Positions 8,366 through 17,241 of a stretch of DNA of 64,000 nt are shown one piece after another. Below the pieces are notes generated by a model. It was given only the letters and a program-made list of their open reading frames with translations. It did not search any database and had not been told where the DNA came from. Positions within the stretch are counted from its first letter, which is position 1; each line of letters opens with the position of its first letter. The position numbers and the translations under genes were made by a program. Origin of the DNA: Pseudomonas sp. UMAB-08 (GTDB lineage Bacteria > Pseudomonadota > Gammaproteobacteria > Pseudomonadales > Pseudomonadaceae). The DNA lies in the NCBI RefSeq assembly GCF_900095225.1, contig NZ_LT607420.1:200879-264878 (forward strand). The letters are read 5' to 3'.

Positions 8366-10153
8366 TTATTGAATTTGGTCATTTGCCTTGGCGATGCGCG
8401 CCGCGAAGGCTGTCGCATTGATTTCGCCGATCACCCGAAGGTCCGCAAGCTCCGCGCCGTTTTTGCCGAAGAACAGCAGCGCAGGCGGGCCGAACAGCTT
8501 GTAGCGGTCGAGCAAGGCGCGTTGTTCTGCGTTGCTGTCGGTCATGTCAAAACGAATCAGGCGATAACCGGTGAGCTTGCTCGTCACGCGGGGATCGGGC
8601 AGCACGTCATGTTCGATGACTTTGCAGCTGATGCACCAGTCGGCGTACCAATCCAGCAGCAGCGGTCGACCGGCATTTTTAGCGTCGCTCAGGGCGCGGT
8701 CGAGTTCGGCAGCGGTGCGGATGGTCTGCCACTGGCTGGTGGGTGCCACGGCTTCATTGGCCATCAATGCCGCTTGTGGTCGGCCCAGCGGACGCAAGGG
8801 ATCGGTCTGGCCGCTCAGTGCGCCGTACCAGCAGGCCACGGCGTAGACCAGTAAAAACAGGCCAAGCAACTGATTAAGGCGCTGCGGACCGGACTTGTAG
8901 GTGAACTCCAGTGCGCCAAGAAACAGGGCAACGCCAGCCCCCAGCAAGCCCAGCAGGAGCAGGGTGATCTCGCCTGGGATGACCCTGCTGAGCAAGCCGA
9001 TGGCCACGGCCAGCAGCAAGACACCGATGATATTTTTTACCGAGATCAGCCACTCGCCGCTTTTAGGCAGCCATGCCGCGCCGCCCGTGGCGACCAACAG
9101 CAAGGGCGTGCCCATGCCGAGTCCCAGCGCAAACAGCTTCAAGGCCCCACCCAGGGCATCGCCGCTGGCACTGATATAGAGCAGCGCGCCTGCCAGGGGC
9201 GCCGAGACACACGGCGAAACCAGCAGGCTGGAGACCACGCCGAGGACCGCGGCGCCCCATAACGATCCGCCTTCAGTACGCCCCGCAACCCGGTGCAGGT
9301 GAAAGCTGATGAAGTGCGGCAGGCGCAGCTCGAACAGCCCCAACATGGCAGCAGCGAAAATCATGAAGAACAGCGAAAAAGGCACCAGCACCCAGGCTGA
9401 TTGCAGGCGCGCCTGTAAATTCAGCTCGGCGCCGAACATGCCCATCAACGCCCCGAGCAGGGAAAAACAGATCGCCATCGGGAGTACATAGGCCAGCGAC
9501 AAGCTGAACCCGCGCAGCCCGCCGACCTGTCCGCGCAGGACCACACCGGACAGGATCGGTAGCATCGGCAGCACGCACGGGGTGAATGTCAGGCCGATAC
9601 CCGCAAGGAAAAACAGCGCCAGTTCCTTCCAGCCCCAGGCGCCCTTGGTTGGCGGTGTGGCGGACAGGCCTGTACTCGCGGTCGCAACGTCGCCGATGTC
9701 CAGGCGCTCGGTTTCAGGGGGATAGCACAGACCTTTGTCGGCACAGCCTTGATAGGTGACGGCCAGAGTGAACGGTCGGTTGTCGCCGGGTGTGCGTGGC
9801 AGGTCGACATCGAGAATGCCGTGATAGACCTCTACGTCGCCAAAGTACTCGTCGTGTTTTTGCTCGCCTTGAGGCAGTTGCGCGGCGCCCAGGCCGATAT
9901 CGGCAGGCTCGGTGCGGAACTGAAAGCGATGGCGGTACAGGTAATAGCCTTCGCTGGCGACGAAACGCAATTTGATCGATTGCGGCGTGGTTTCTATCAG
10001 GCTCAGGCGAAAAGCTTCGCGGACCGGCAGGAAGTCAGCGCTGTTGTTCAGCGATGCAGCGCCCAGTGTGGTGCTGGGGCGATTGTCCAGGAGGCTGGCA
10101 CCGGAGGCGGGCAGGGCGAGGATCAATAACATCAGGCAGAGCAGGCGGCGCAT
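8366..10153 (-). CDS. dsbD: Thiol:disulfide interchange protein DsbD (DipZ)
   Basis: Inner-membrane reductase that passes electrons from cytoplasmic thioredoxin to periplasmic DsbC, DsbG and cytochrome c maturation proteins. The start chosen, MRRLLCLMLLILALPASGAS, gives a signal peptide and 595 residues. All three redox pairs are visible: the periplasmic alpha domain has YQGCADKGLCYPPE, the membrane core has FTPCVLPM and SPCVSAPL, and the C-terminal thioredoxin-like domain has DWYADWCISCKVIE. The open frame extends 19 codons upstream without signal-peptide character. Confidence 0.94.
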   Translation of the reverse strand: MRRLLCLMLLILALPASGASLLDNRPSTTLGAASLNNSADFLPVREAFRLSLIETTPQSIKLRFVASEGYYLYRHRFQFRTEPADIGLGAAQLPQGEQKHDEYFGDVEVYHGILDVDLPRTPGDNRPFTLAVTYQGCADKGLCYPPETERLDIGDVATASTGLSATPPTKGAWGWKELALFFLAGIGLTFTPCVLPMLPILSGVVLRGQVGGLRGFSLSLAYVLPMAICFSLLGALMGMFGAELNLQARLQSAWVLVPFSLFFMIFAAAMLGLFELRLPHFISFHLHRVAGRTEGGSLWGAAVLGVVSSLLVSPCVSAPLAGALLYISASGDALGGALKLFALGLGMGTPLLLVATGGAAWLPKSGEWLISVKNIIGVLLLAVAIGLLSRVIPGEITLLLLGLLGAGVALFLGALEFTYKSGPQRLNQLLGLFLLVYAVACWYGALSGQTDPLRPLGRPQAALMANEAVAPTSQWQTIRTAAELDRALSDAKNAGRPLLLDWYADWCISCKVIEHDVLPDPRVTSKLTGYRLIRFDMTDSNAEQRALLDRYKLFGPPALLFFGKNGAELADLRVIGEINATAFAARIAKANDQIQ

Positions 10154-10220
10154 AGCGGTCTCGCATGTCGAAAGTCCGCGCATGATAGCGGACTGCTCCC
10201 GGTCTTGCATGACACAGACC

Positions 10221-10242
10221 TTGTAGGCGCTTGCTCCTACAA
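10221..10242. repeat. REP-like small hairpin
   Basis: The inverted repeat TTGTAGG...CCTACAA has a GC-rich centre. It resembles the TGTAGGAGC-type extragenic palindromes common in Pseudomonas. It lies between the dsbD start region and the stop of the chemoreceptor gene. It may act as a weak transcription stop; there is no clear T-run. Confidence 0.55.
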
Positions 10243-10251
10243 AGGGCGGAT

Positions 10252-12213
10252 CTACACCCTGAACGCCTGGACGGCGGTGTTCAATCGCCCGCCAAGTTGT
10301 TGCAGGTGTTGGCTCTGGCTGCGGCCTTCGCCGATGCGCAGGAGGTTATCCCCGCCCAATTGGTGGATGCCTTCGCTGTGATCGCGAATTTCGCTGACGG
10401 CACCGCTTTGTTGGGCGGTAACGTCGGCGATGCGTTCTGCGGTGTTGGCGATGGTCTGGATTGCGCCGACGATTTCATCCAGCGCGCCATCGGCGGCTTG
10501 TGCCTGATTGGCGGTGGTTTTGGCGTGTTCGACCTGGGCGCGCATGCCTTCTACCGACTCGCTCGCCGCTTTTTGCAGGCTGGCAATCAGTACCTGAATC
10601 TCGCCCGTGGCCCCGGCTGTGCGCTGAGCCAGGGAGCGTACCTCCTCGGCGACCACCGCAAAACCCCGGCCCATTTCCCCGGCGCGGGCGGCCTCGATGG
10701 CGGCGTTGAGGGCCAGCAGATTGGTCTGGTCAGCGATAGAGCGGATCACGGTCAACACGCTGCCAATGGTGGCCGACTCCACGGCCAGGTGTTCGATGGC
10801 CTGAGCGTTGTGTTGCACTTCGCCCACCAGGGCGTGCAGCCCGGTCAGGCTCAGGCCGATCACCCGTTGACCCTGTTCTACGGCGCGACCGGCATCGCGG
10901 CTGGCCTCTGCGGCCTGGCTGGCGTCTCCGGCCACCTGTTGAATGGTGGCCTCCAGTTCGCCCAACGAGTCGCGAATCAGCGCGGTATCACTGGCCTGGC
11001 GTTCTGCGCCGCCATGCAGGCCGGTGCAGAGTTCGGCCAAGGCATGGCTGCTGCCTTCAACCTGCTCGGCGTTCAAGCGGATAGTGCCGACCAGGTCCAC
11101 GAGGTAGGCCCGCAGGCGATTCAGCGATTCTTCGATGTCGCGCAGTTCGCGGTTGGTCGCGCCCAGCTGGATGTCCTTGGCGAAATCCCCCTCGGCCCAG
11201 GTCGACAACGCGGGCGCAAGATTGGTCAGAACGCGGGACAGGCGCCGTTGCAGGGTGTCGATCAACAGCGCGATCAACAGGATCAGGCCGATCATCAGGC
11301 CTTGCATCATCCGCACATCGCCCTGGATAAGTGCGTGCTGTCCGCGCACCTCCGGTTCCAGGCCAGTGATTGCTTTTTGCAGCGTGTCGATTTTGAGTTG
11401 AGCGCTGGCGCTGAGTTCCGCGCGGCGCTGAATCTGGTCCCGGGTCCGGTTCAGCTCGGCAGGGTAACGGTTAAGCAGGCTGCTCAATTCACGTTTGTAG
11501 CCCACGCCGCTGTCTTCGGCGACGGCTTTCTCGCTATTGCCCAGGCCCATCATGGCGGAGAAGTCTTCAGTGCTCGACTCGGCACTGGCTGTGACGCCGA
11601 GCAATGGCAAGGCATCCAGCGCCTGCGCCTGGGTGCTGATGGCGGCGACTTCGCGTTCGACATCGGCGGCCAGTTCACTGCGGCCGCTGCTGACCAGTTT
11701 GTCCCGGGCCAGGCTCAGGCGTGCCAAGTGCTGTGACGCGCTCAGCAGCGGGCCTTGATAGCTGGGCGCCGCAGGGTTGGTATTGCTGGAAGCATAGTGC
11801 GTGAGCTGTTCGATCGCGGCGCCCAGTTCGCGTTCGGCCTGTAACAGCAGGCCTTGCGGATCACCCGCCAGCTTGCCCGCCGCCAGCAGGTCGTTGCTGC
11901 TGAACTCGCGCAGTTGGGAGAGGCTGGGACGCAGGCTGTCGGCCATCTGTGGCGGCAGTGCATCGAGTTCATGCTGGAGCTTGTCGATGGCCTGAATGGC
12001 ATCGCTTTGGCGCAGGGCATCGCCGCTGGAGAGGTAATCTTCAATGCTGCGCGCGACTTGATTCTGAAACGCTTGAGACAGGCTCAGGTAACGCTCCATG
12101 AGTTGATAGGGGCGTTCCAGTGCCCGCTGTGACCACCAAAGCGTTATTCCTAACGCGACACAAACGGTGACCAGCAGTAGCGTATTGAGATTGGTAAGCA
12201 GCTTCAGGCGCAT
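10252..12213 (-). CDS. Methyl-accepting chemotaxis protein, CtpL-like
   Basis: Membrane chemoreceptor of 653 residues. A first transmembrane helix (about 8-28) leads into a long helical periplasmic ligand domain (about 30-300). A second helix follows ([17 protein letters not shown]), then a HAMP segment and the cytoplasmic signalling domain. The highly conserved hairpin tip is present ([22 protein letters not shown], split here as [13 protein letters not shown] plus AIEAARAGE). The position between dsbD and the GcbA-type gene matches P. aeruginosa ctpL, a receptor for phosphate starvation taxis. That ligand is an inference from synteny, not from the ligand domain itself. Confidence 0.9.
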   Translation of the reverse strand: MRLKLLTNLNTLLLVTVCVALGITLWWSQRALERPYQLMERYLSLSQAFQNQVARSIEDYLSSGDALRQSDAIQAIDKLQHELDALPPQMADSLRPSLSQLREFSSNDLLAAGKLAGDPQGLLLQAERELGAAIEQLTHYASSNTNPAAPSYQGPLLSASQHLARLSLARDKLVSSGRSELAADVEREVAAISTQAQALDALPLLGVTASAESSTEDFSAMMGLGNSEKAVAEDSGVGYKRELSSLLNRYPAELNRTRDQIQRRAELSASAQLKIDTLQKAITGLEPEVRGQHALIQGDVRMMQGLMIGLILLIALLIDTLQRRLSRVLTNLAPALSTWAEGDFAKDIQLGATNRELRDIEESLNRLRAYLVDLVGTIRLNAEQVEGSSHALAELCTGLHGGAERQASDTALIRDSLGELEATIQQVAGDASQAAEASRDAGRAVEQGQRVIGLSLTGLHALVGEVQHNAQAIEHLAVESATIGSVLTVIRSIADQTNLLALNAAIEAARAGEMGRGFAVVAEEVRSLAQRTAGATGEIQVLIASLQKAASESVEGMRAQVEHAKTTANQAQAADGALDEIVGAIQTIANTAERIADVTAQQSGAVSEIRDHSEGIHQLGGDNLLRIGEGRSQSQHLQQLGGRLNTAVQAFRV

Positions 12214-12265
12214 GAGGTCTCGACCCGACGACTATGGGTAAGCGCTTGAAGTTATTGCGTTTTGG

Positions 12266-13933
12266 TTACAGTGTTATGACCGAATCGGTCGATTCATGAA
12301 TTAAAGTGGCACTTTGCCTCTGGCGGCCTGCGTGCACCTGATTACGTCCTGCATCTTTGGCCTGGTACAGCGCATCATCTGCCAGTGACGCCAGCATCAA
12401 GCTGTCGGCGCCTTCGTACAATTCCATAACGCCTGCACTGAAGGTGCACGACAAATCCACCGGTTGCGCCGGGTAATGAATCTCGGCAAAGCGCTGGCGG
12501 ATCTCGTCCAGGACTCGGTGCGCGTTGTGCAGGTCGGTGTCCGGCATCACGATGGCAAACTCTTCGCCACCGTAACGGCCAATATAGTCGGTCTTGCGCA
12601 GACGTTGCTTGAGGAACAGCGCCAGGCTTTTGATCACCCGGTCGCCCATGGGATGGCCATGGCTGTCGTTGACGCGCTTGAAGTGATCGATATCGAGCAT
12701 GGCAAAGCTCAGCGGCTTGCCTTCGCGGCGGGCGCGGAAGCTACAGTCTTCAAGCAGTTGCAGGATATGCGTGTGGTTATACAGGCCGGTCAGACTGTCG
12801 CGAACCATCCGCGCCTTGAGGCTGCGCGCTCGTGCCGCGCGGTTGCGCACGGTGGTGATCAAATGACGTGGCTTGATCGGCTTGGTCAGGAAGTCATCGC
12901 CGCCTTCACTCATGGCGTCGAGTTGCTTGTCCAGATCGTCTTCGGCCGACAGGTAGATGATCGGTACGCTGACATAACGGTCGTTATGGCGGATCACTTT
13001 GGCCAGCTCGGTACCGGTGCAGCCCGGCATGTACATGTCGAGGATGATCAGGTCAGGCTGGAACTCCGCGAGTTCGGCCATGGCCTGGATCGGGTCGATC
13101 AACGTGCGGGTGATGATTCCGGCACTGTTAAGCAAGCGTTCGGTGTGAGTGGCCTGCGCGCGGGAGTCATCGATGATCAGCACTTTATAGGGCTCGTATT
13201 GCGCCACAAAGGTGAGGACTTCGATTTTTTCCAGAAGGCTCGAGGCGTCGAGCGTGCCGGTGAGAAACTCCTGACCGCCAGCGCGTACGGCGGCCAGTCG
13301 GGTCGGGGTGTCAGTTTCGTTTTGGCTGAAAAACAACAGCGGCAGCTTTTGCTCCAGTCCGTCCTGCACCTTTGCCGCCAGTATCAGGCCTTCACCGGGG
13401 CCGCAGAAGTCGACGTCCATCACGATCGCTGCCGGGTAGCGCTCAGCCATGGTGGCGTGGAACGCGGCAATACTGTCCAGCGACAAGGCGCTCAGACCGA
13501 AGAATTCAAGTTGTTTGGCCAGTCGCTCTGCGCGCTCATGGTCCTGGAGCATCACGTAGATCGGTTTGCGCAGGGGCGGCAACGAGGTTTGGTCCAGGTG
13601 GTCACCGTGGCGCAGGCCTGTGCGTGACAAGCGTTGCATCAACCGGTTGAGTTCGGTGATCAGGCTGCTGCTCAGGCGTCCACGGTTGGCTTCGACCGCA
13701 TCGAGTGCCCCACTGATACTGCGTGCCAGTTGTGCGTGCTCAGCCTGCTCAAAGCGCTCGGCGAAACGCAACAGGCGCAGATTGGAATCCGTGAGCTCCG
13801 CCATGTCGGCAGTTGACCATTCACTTTGCTGCAGGCGTTGCCAGACCTCAAGAATTTGACGTGCCTGATGAATTACCCGCTGGGCAAAATGATGCTTGAG
13901 ACGATCACGACTCGGATCTTCTGGCTCGGTCAT
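12266..13933 (-). CDS. gcbA: GcbA-type diguanylate cyclase with two receiver domains
   Basis: Makes cyclic-di-GMP, which promotes surface attachment in pseudomonads. It has 555 residues. A helical N-terminus (1-110) is followed by a receiver-like domain (about 124-240), a second receiver (about 250-370) with DDS at 255-257 and phospho-acceptor Asp299, and a GGDEF domain. The active-site motif is GGEEF at 455-459, preceded five residues earlier by the inhibitory RxxD site (RKTD). The enzyme should therefore be active and feedback-inhibited. The name rests on domain layout and on the neighbouring chemoreceptor-dsbD-aroQ-acc order. Confidence 0.85.
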   Translation of the reverse strand: MTEPEDPSRDRLKHHFAQRVIHQARQILEVWQRLQQSEWSTADMAELTDSNLRLLRFAERFEQAEHAQLARSISGALDAVEANRGRLSSSLITELNRLMQRLSRTGLRHGDHLDQTSLPPLRKPIYVMLQDHERAERLAKQLEFFGLSALSLDSIAAFHATMAERYPAAIVMDVDFCGPGEGLILAAKVQDGLEQKLPLLFFSQNETDTPTRLAAVRAGGQEFLTGTLDASSLLEKIEVLTFVAQYEPYKVLIIDDSRAQATHTERLLNSAGIITRTLIDPIQAMAELAEFQPDLIILDMYMPGCTGTELAKVIRHNDRYVSVPIIYLSAEDDLDKQLDAMSEGGDDFLTKPIKPRHLITTVRNRAARARSLKARMVRDSLTGLYNHTHILQLLEDCSFRARREGKPLSFAMLDIDHFKRVNDSHGHPMGDRVIKSLALFLKQRLRKTDYIGRYGGEEFAIVMPDTDLHNAHRVLDEIRQRFAEIHYPAQPVDLSCTFSAGVMELYEGADSLMLASLADDALYQAKDAGRNQVHAGRQRQSATLIHESTDSVITL

Positions 13934-14343
13934 ATCCTGGCTACTAGTGAAGGTGCAAACGTAGGTAGGCTGGTGGCGCTATGCTAGCACCTCTCGTCAT
14001 CTTCCAACGTGCCGTAAGTCAATTAGCCCCTAAAGTATTGAGTCCTTTTATGACCCATCCGTTTGCGTGGGTGGTACAGAATAAAAGGGTTAAATTGGCG
14101 TTTTTTTGCAGATATTGCATCCGAAACAGGCTATGAGCAGGCAAGCCTGCGGACAGCTGAGAATTGGACGCAACAGGGTGGCGAAAACACCGGGATAGAT
14201 AGGTAAGAAAGTTCTGATTTTTTGGCTCGGTGCTCTGAATGATTTGTGAGCTATCGCTGTAAGAACATTCTGAATTTTTAGCTCAAGGCTTCTGGCAAGC
14301 CTGCGCCTGATAGGGTTTCGACATCCAATCAGGGGCCACCTCA
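13934..14343. other. Gene-free spacer at the left edge of the accessory region
   Basis: About 410 bp between the divergent gcbA and the 14344 gene. It is AT-richer than its surroundings, especially 14040-14290. A minus-strand open frame at 14090-14344 has no recognisable protein character. I see no tRNA, repeat or att-like copy matching the 18-bp repeat found at 19745 and 20736. It must hold the promoters of gcbA and of the 14344 gene, but neither is obvious. Confidence 0.6.
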
Positions 14344-15504
14344 ATGACTCAGTGCTTTAAAGATCACGAATGCGACAAACAGGTCTTGAATCAAAACACC
14401 AAGCCCATCGCTGAGTGCGCGAGTCACGTCGTCGAACTGTACGGATGCAAAACCAGGGTCACGGAGGTGCCGGTTCTGACCTGTGAGGGTGTCTGGCGCG
14501 TTTTTCAGCGGGAGGCCGAAGACGTTGTGGCCCCCGGCGGCATCCTGATTGCCGATCCCATCGAACGAAACCGCGCCATCAACGCCGCCTACGCCAGGCT
14601 GTGGCTGCACGAGCCGCGCTTCCAGTGGGCCGGACTGGCGGCCTTTGCTTCCAAGCAAGTCGGCTGCGGGCTATTGCATGCGGCGGGCTCTGTCGACGGC
14701 GTCCAGGCGGAGTACGACGCAGGGCAGAGATTGCTGGCCGGTAGTTCGGTCTCAAGTTCTGGCATTCCGGGCGTGTACACCATCAGCGATATGGATAAGC
14801 GGACGCTGCGCGATTACCAGCAAGCGAAGGACAGCAACCCCGTCCCCTCCCTGGATATTCGCCGTGAGGGAGAGCCGTTATCCCTGATGCAGCAGCAGTT
14901 CCAGCACGTCTACGAAATGCTGGCGCTGGGCAACACCACATTGTTCCTCGATATCTTTCCGTTGCATGCGTTTTATAAAAAGCGCGGGTTCTCGGAATTG
15001 AAGACGTGCCTGAAAACACGCGCGGGCATTTATGGTCATCCCAAATTCCCGGTGCTGTGGCCGGTTGGGCAGGAAATACTTCCTTTCGGAACCGCTCACC
15101 TGGAAATCCTGCAAGCCTTTGAGGCAATAGAGGAGGGGGATATTGCCAGGAGCGTTGAGCATTTTGCGTTGCACGAACAGCGGAACATCCTGCAACCGTC
15201 AATCTACGAAGACCGGCAACTGATCGCTCTGTTGCGCGGTAACCACGCGTCCTATGTCACCGGTCTCCCCTCCGGCGTGGCCCAAGCCATCGAGTTGACC
15301 CTCGCCAGCCAATGTCAGCGTGTCGAAGATGGCCGCACTATCGGCTTCGGCAGCAACCCGTTGGCGGACCTGTCTGACGTTGAACAGCGGATGGTCTTCG
15401 TGCTCAGAGCGGCGGCGCGCTTCGACGAGATGCTGAATGACAACAATCGTAGTGCGCTGGAACAGTCGATCAAGGATATCGCTGCGGGTGAGGGCGTGCG
15501 ATGA
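14344..15504 (+). CDS. Unrecognised protein, possible DUF2515 relative, upstream of orphan hcp
   Basis: A 386-residue soluble-looking protein with no signal peptide or membrane segment. I do not recognise a function. The stretch NRAINAAYARLWLHEPRFQW near residue 77, followed by AGLAAFASKQVGCGLLHAAG, recalls the DUF2515/YppC family, but this is from memory and only tentative. A cysteine-rich N-terminus (C4, C10, C26, C35, C48) is unusual. The gene overlaps the next one by 4 bp, and hcp follows, so it may be a type VI secretion cargo or accessory protein. Codon use looks typical of the host. Confidence 0.6.
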   Translation: MTQCFKDHECDKQVLNQNTKPIAECASHVVELYGCKTRVTEVPVLTCEGVWRVFQREAEDVVAPGGILIADPIERNRAINAAYARLWLHEPRFQWAGLAAFASKQVGCGLLHAAGSVDGVQAEYDAGQRLLAGSSVSSSGIPGVYTISDMDKRTLRDYQQAKDSNPVPSLDIRREGEPLSLMQQQFQHVYEMLALGNTTLFLDIFPLHAFYKKRGFSELKTCLKTRAGIYGHPKFPVLWPVGQEILPFGTAHLEILQAFEAIEEGDIARSVEHFALHEQRNILQPSIYEDRQLIALLRGNHASYVTGLPSGVAQAIELTLASQCQRVEDGRTIGFGSNPLADLSDVEQRMVFVLRAAARFDEMLNDNNRSALEQSIKDIAAGEGVR

Positions 15505-16154
15505 GCGTGCAATCACGCGTCGGTGGCCGGCGTCGGCGACTGGGCGTTGTCCTGCTCGCCCTTTTGGCTGTGGCGCTGTTGCGCTGGGGTTTTCAGGCGC
15601 TAGCGGACGAACCGGAAATTGCCTTGGAGATGGGAGGCACTTACGAGGACCTGCGAGAGCGCTCTACGGCGAACTTTAGTCAGCTGATACCAGGGCATGT
15701 GTGGTTTGGCATACCCAAGACTGATGCGCGCCTACGGTTTATTGATCCGCAGTATGGGTTCGTGACCCCTCTGGCTCGTTTCTTCACCGTCGGATTTGAT
15801 GACAACCTAATTGATGGCATTCGCATGTCCCCCCAAATCGAACCGCTGCTGCTCGATGACGCCCTTAAGGTCGTGCTGGACTTACAGGATCAATGGCGTC
15901 ACAGCGGCTGGGTCGTCATCTGGCCGAAAGACGATCCACCCTTCGCCGATACACCCGAATGGCGCGCCCAATTGCAGGACGTGAACAAGGGCGGAACAAC
16001 CTATTGGCAGGCTGGCGACAAATACCAGGTTTTGCTGCGGGTGCATCGATTCAAAGACAACAAACGTCCCAACGAAGAGCGCTACATGATCACCCTCAAT
16101 CTCGGCAAACCATGGCTGCCCACCCATACCGAGCTCCCTGTGCTTGCACGCTGA
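15501..16154 (+). CDS. Membrane-anchored protein of unknown function next to orphan hcp
   Basis: It has 217 residues. A short basic N-terminus (RVGGRRRRLG) precedes one hydrophobic helix (about 14-32), so the rest (about 35-217) should face the periplasm. The globular part has no motif I recognise; it is Trp- and Asp-rich around WVVIWPKDDPPFADTPEW. The ATG overlaps the stop of the upstream gene (ATGA), so the two are probably made together. A cytoplasmic protein paired with a periplasm-facing membrane protein next to hcp would fit an effector/immunity pair, but this is inference. Confidence 0.7.
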   Translation: MSVQSRVGGRRRRLGVVLLALLAVALLRWGFQALADEPEIALEMGGTYEDLRERSTANFSQLIPGHVWFGIPKTDARLRFIDPQYGFVTPLARFFTVGFDDNLIDGIRMSPQIEPLLLDDALKVVLDLQDQWRHSGWVVIWPKDDPPFADTPEWRAQLQDVNKGGTTYWQAGDKYQVLLRVHRFKDNKRPNEERYMITLNLGKPWLPTHTELPVLAR

Positions 16155-16213
16155 GTGCTCGCCCCACGCCAGTCATCCGAATACTTTTTCTCGAAAAAAA
16201 ATGGAGCATCCGA

Positions 16214-16717
16214 ATGCCAAATCCCGCCTACATGACCATTCACGGAACTCAGCAAGGCCTTATCACTGCCGGTGCGCTCAGCAAGGACTCGGTTGGTAAC
16301 GCATGGCAGCTGGGCCATGAAGATCAGATTCTGGTTCAGGCATACGACCATGGAATCGTTATTCCTGGTGGAGTAACCGGTCGTCGTATGCACAAACCGC
16401 TGATCATCACCAAGGCGGTCGATAAGTCCTCACCTTTGCTTTTTAATGCGGCAACCAGCGGTGAAGCGATCAAAACGTGCCGATTAGACTTGTATCGCCC
16501 CTCTAGCAATGGTGTTCAGGAACACTTTTACACTATTGAATTGAAAGGCGCTGTCATCGTCGCCTTCAATGCGACCATGCCCCACTGTCAGAACTTGAGT
16601 ACTGCCCATTTCACTCAATTGGAAACGGTGCACTTTGCCTATCAGACCATTGTTTGTCGACACGAAATCGGCAAAACCAGTGGCTATGACGAATGGCAAG
16701 CAGGGAGTCAGTCGTGA
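16214..16717 (+). CDS. hcp: Hcp, type VI secretion tube protein (orphan)
   Basis: A 167-residue Hcp-family protein. Hcp hexamers stack into the inner tube of the type VI secretion system, and they are themselves secreted and can carry small effectors in their pore. Family features are MPNPAYMTIHGTQQGLITAG at the start, the beta-strand segment EDQILVQAYDHG, GRRMHKPLIITKAVDKSSPLLF near residue 60, and FTQLETVHFAYQTIVCRHE near the end. The open frame runs further upstream, but the ATG at 16214 is the conserved start and has GGAG 8 bases before it. No tss core genes are in the window. Confidence 0.93.
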   Translation: MPNPAYMTIHGTQQGLITAGALSKDSVGNAWQLGHEDQILVQAYDHGIVIPGGVTGRRMHKPLIITKAVDKSSPLLFNAATSGEAIKTCRLDLYRPSSNGVQEHFYTIELKGAVIVAFNATMPHCQNLSTAHFTQLETVHFAYQTIVCRHEIGKTSGYDEWQAGSQS

Positions 16718-17205
16718 AGTTAATCAGCGCGTTGTACCCGTCATTGTCGGAGGTGAAACATACCTATCCAGTTGACGAAGCGCTGGATATCGTCAAGCAG
16801 CATCTTGAAAGGAGGGCCGATATCGATGGGATGGAGCCGCTTCGTAACGTTCTGATGCTCCCGTTTGACAGCGAGGTGATGAAACAGGTCGAGAGTGGTG
16901 AATGGTTGTTGGTGAGGGACGAGGCGTATTACTTTGATCGCGGGCAAATTGATAAGTCGGTGGGTGCGAAGTTGTTTGAGCATCGGGTAATGGGATTGAT
17001 GAATGCCCCTCCGCCCCAGGAAAAGCACCATCGCCGGATATTCCGCGTCACCGATAGCCAAACAGGAGAGCCGCTTATTAATCAAAGTTACATCGCCACC
17101 GTTGAGGGTGAGACGAGTAAGAGACGAACCGACGTTATTGGAATAGCCCATATACCCGCACCGCCAGTGGGCGCGAAGATTTCCCTGCACGTGCTATTTA
17201 GCTAA
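16714..17205 (+). CDS. Hcp-linked small protein of unknown function
   Basis: The GTG start at 16714 overlaps the hcp stop (GTGA) and gives 163 residues. An ATG at 16693 would add 7 residues. I recognise no named family. The N-terminal two thirds are mixed, with VLMLPFDSEVMKQVESGEWLL. The C-terminal part (about 105-163: RIFRVTDSQTGEPLINQSYI and on to ISLHVLF) looks like a small beta-sandwich of the transthyretin-like kind. Such domains are often a linker just before the toxin in type VI effectors. Here the protein stops without a toxin domain. It could be an adaptor or an effector that has lost its toxic end. Confidence 0.7.
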   Translation: MKLISALYPSLSEVKHTYPVDEALDIVKQHLERRADIDGMEPLRNVLMLPFDSEVMKQVESGEWLLVRDEAYYFDRGQIDKSVGAKLFEHRVMGLMNAPPPQEKHHRRIFRVTDSQTGEPLINQSYIATVEGETSKRRTDVIGIAHIPAPPVGAKISLHVLFS

Positions 17206-17241
17206 CCCACGGACGTATGTATTGATGTATCGGGAAATATA

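Noticed and set aside
10231..11736. Plus-strand open frame of 501 codons
   Set aside because: It lies wholly opposite the chemoreceptor gene, has Gly/Gln/His-rich composition typical of the antisense of GC-rich genes, and matches no family.
14090..14344. Minus-strand 84-codon frame left of the hcp module
   Set aside because: No ribosome site, no recognisable segment, and an irregular composition.
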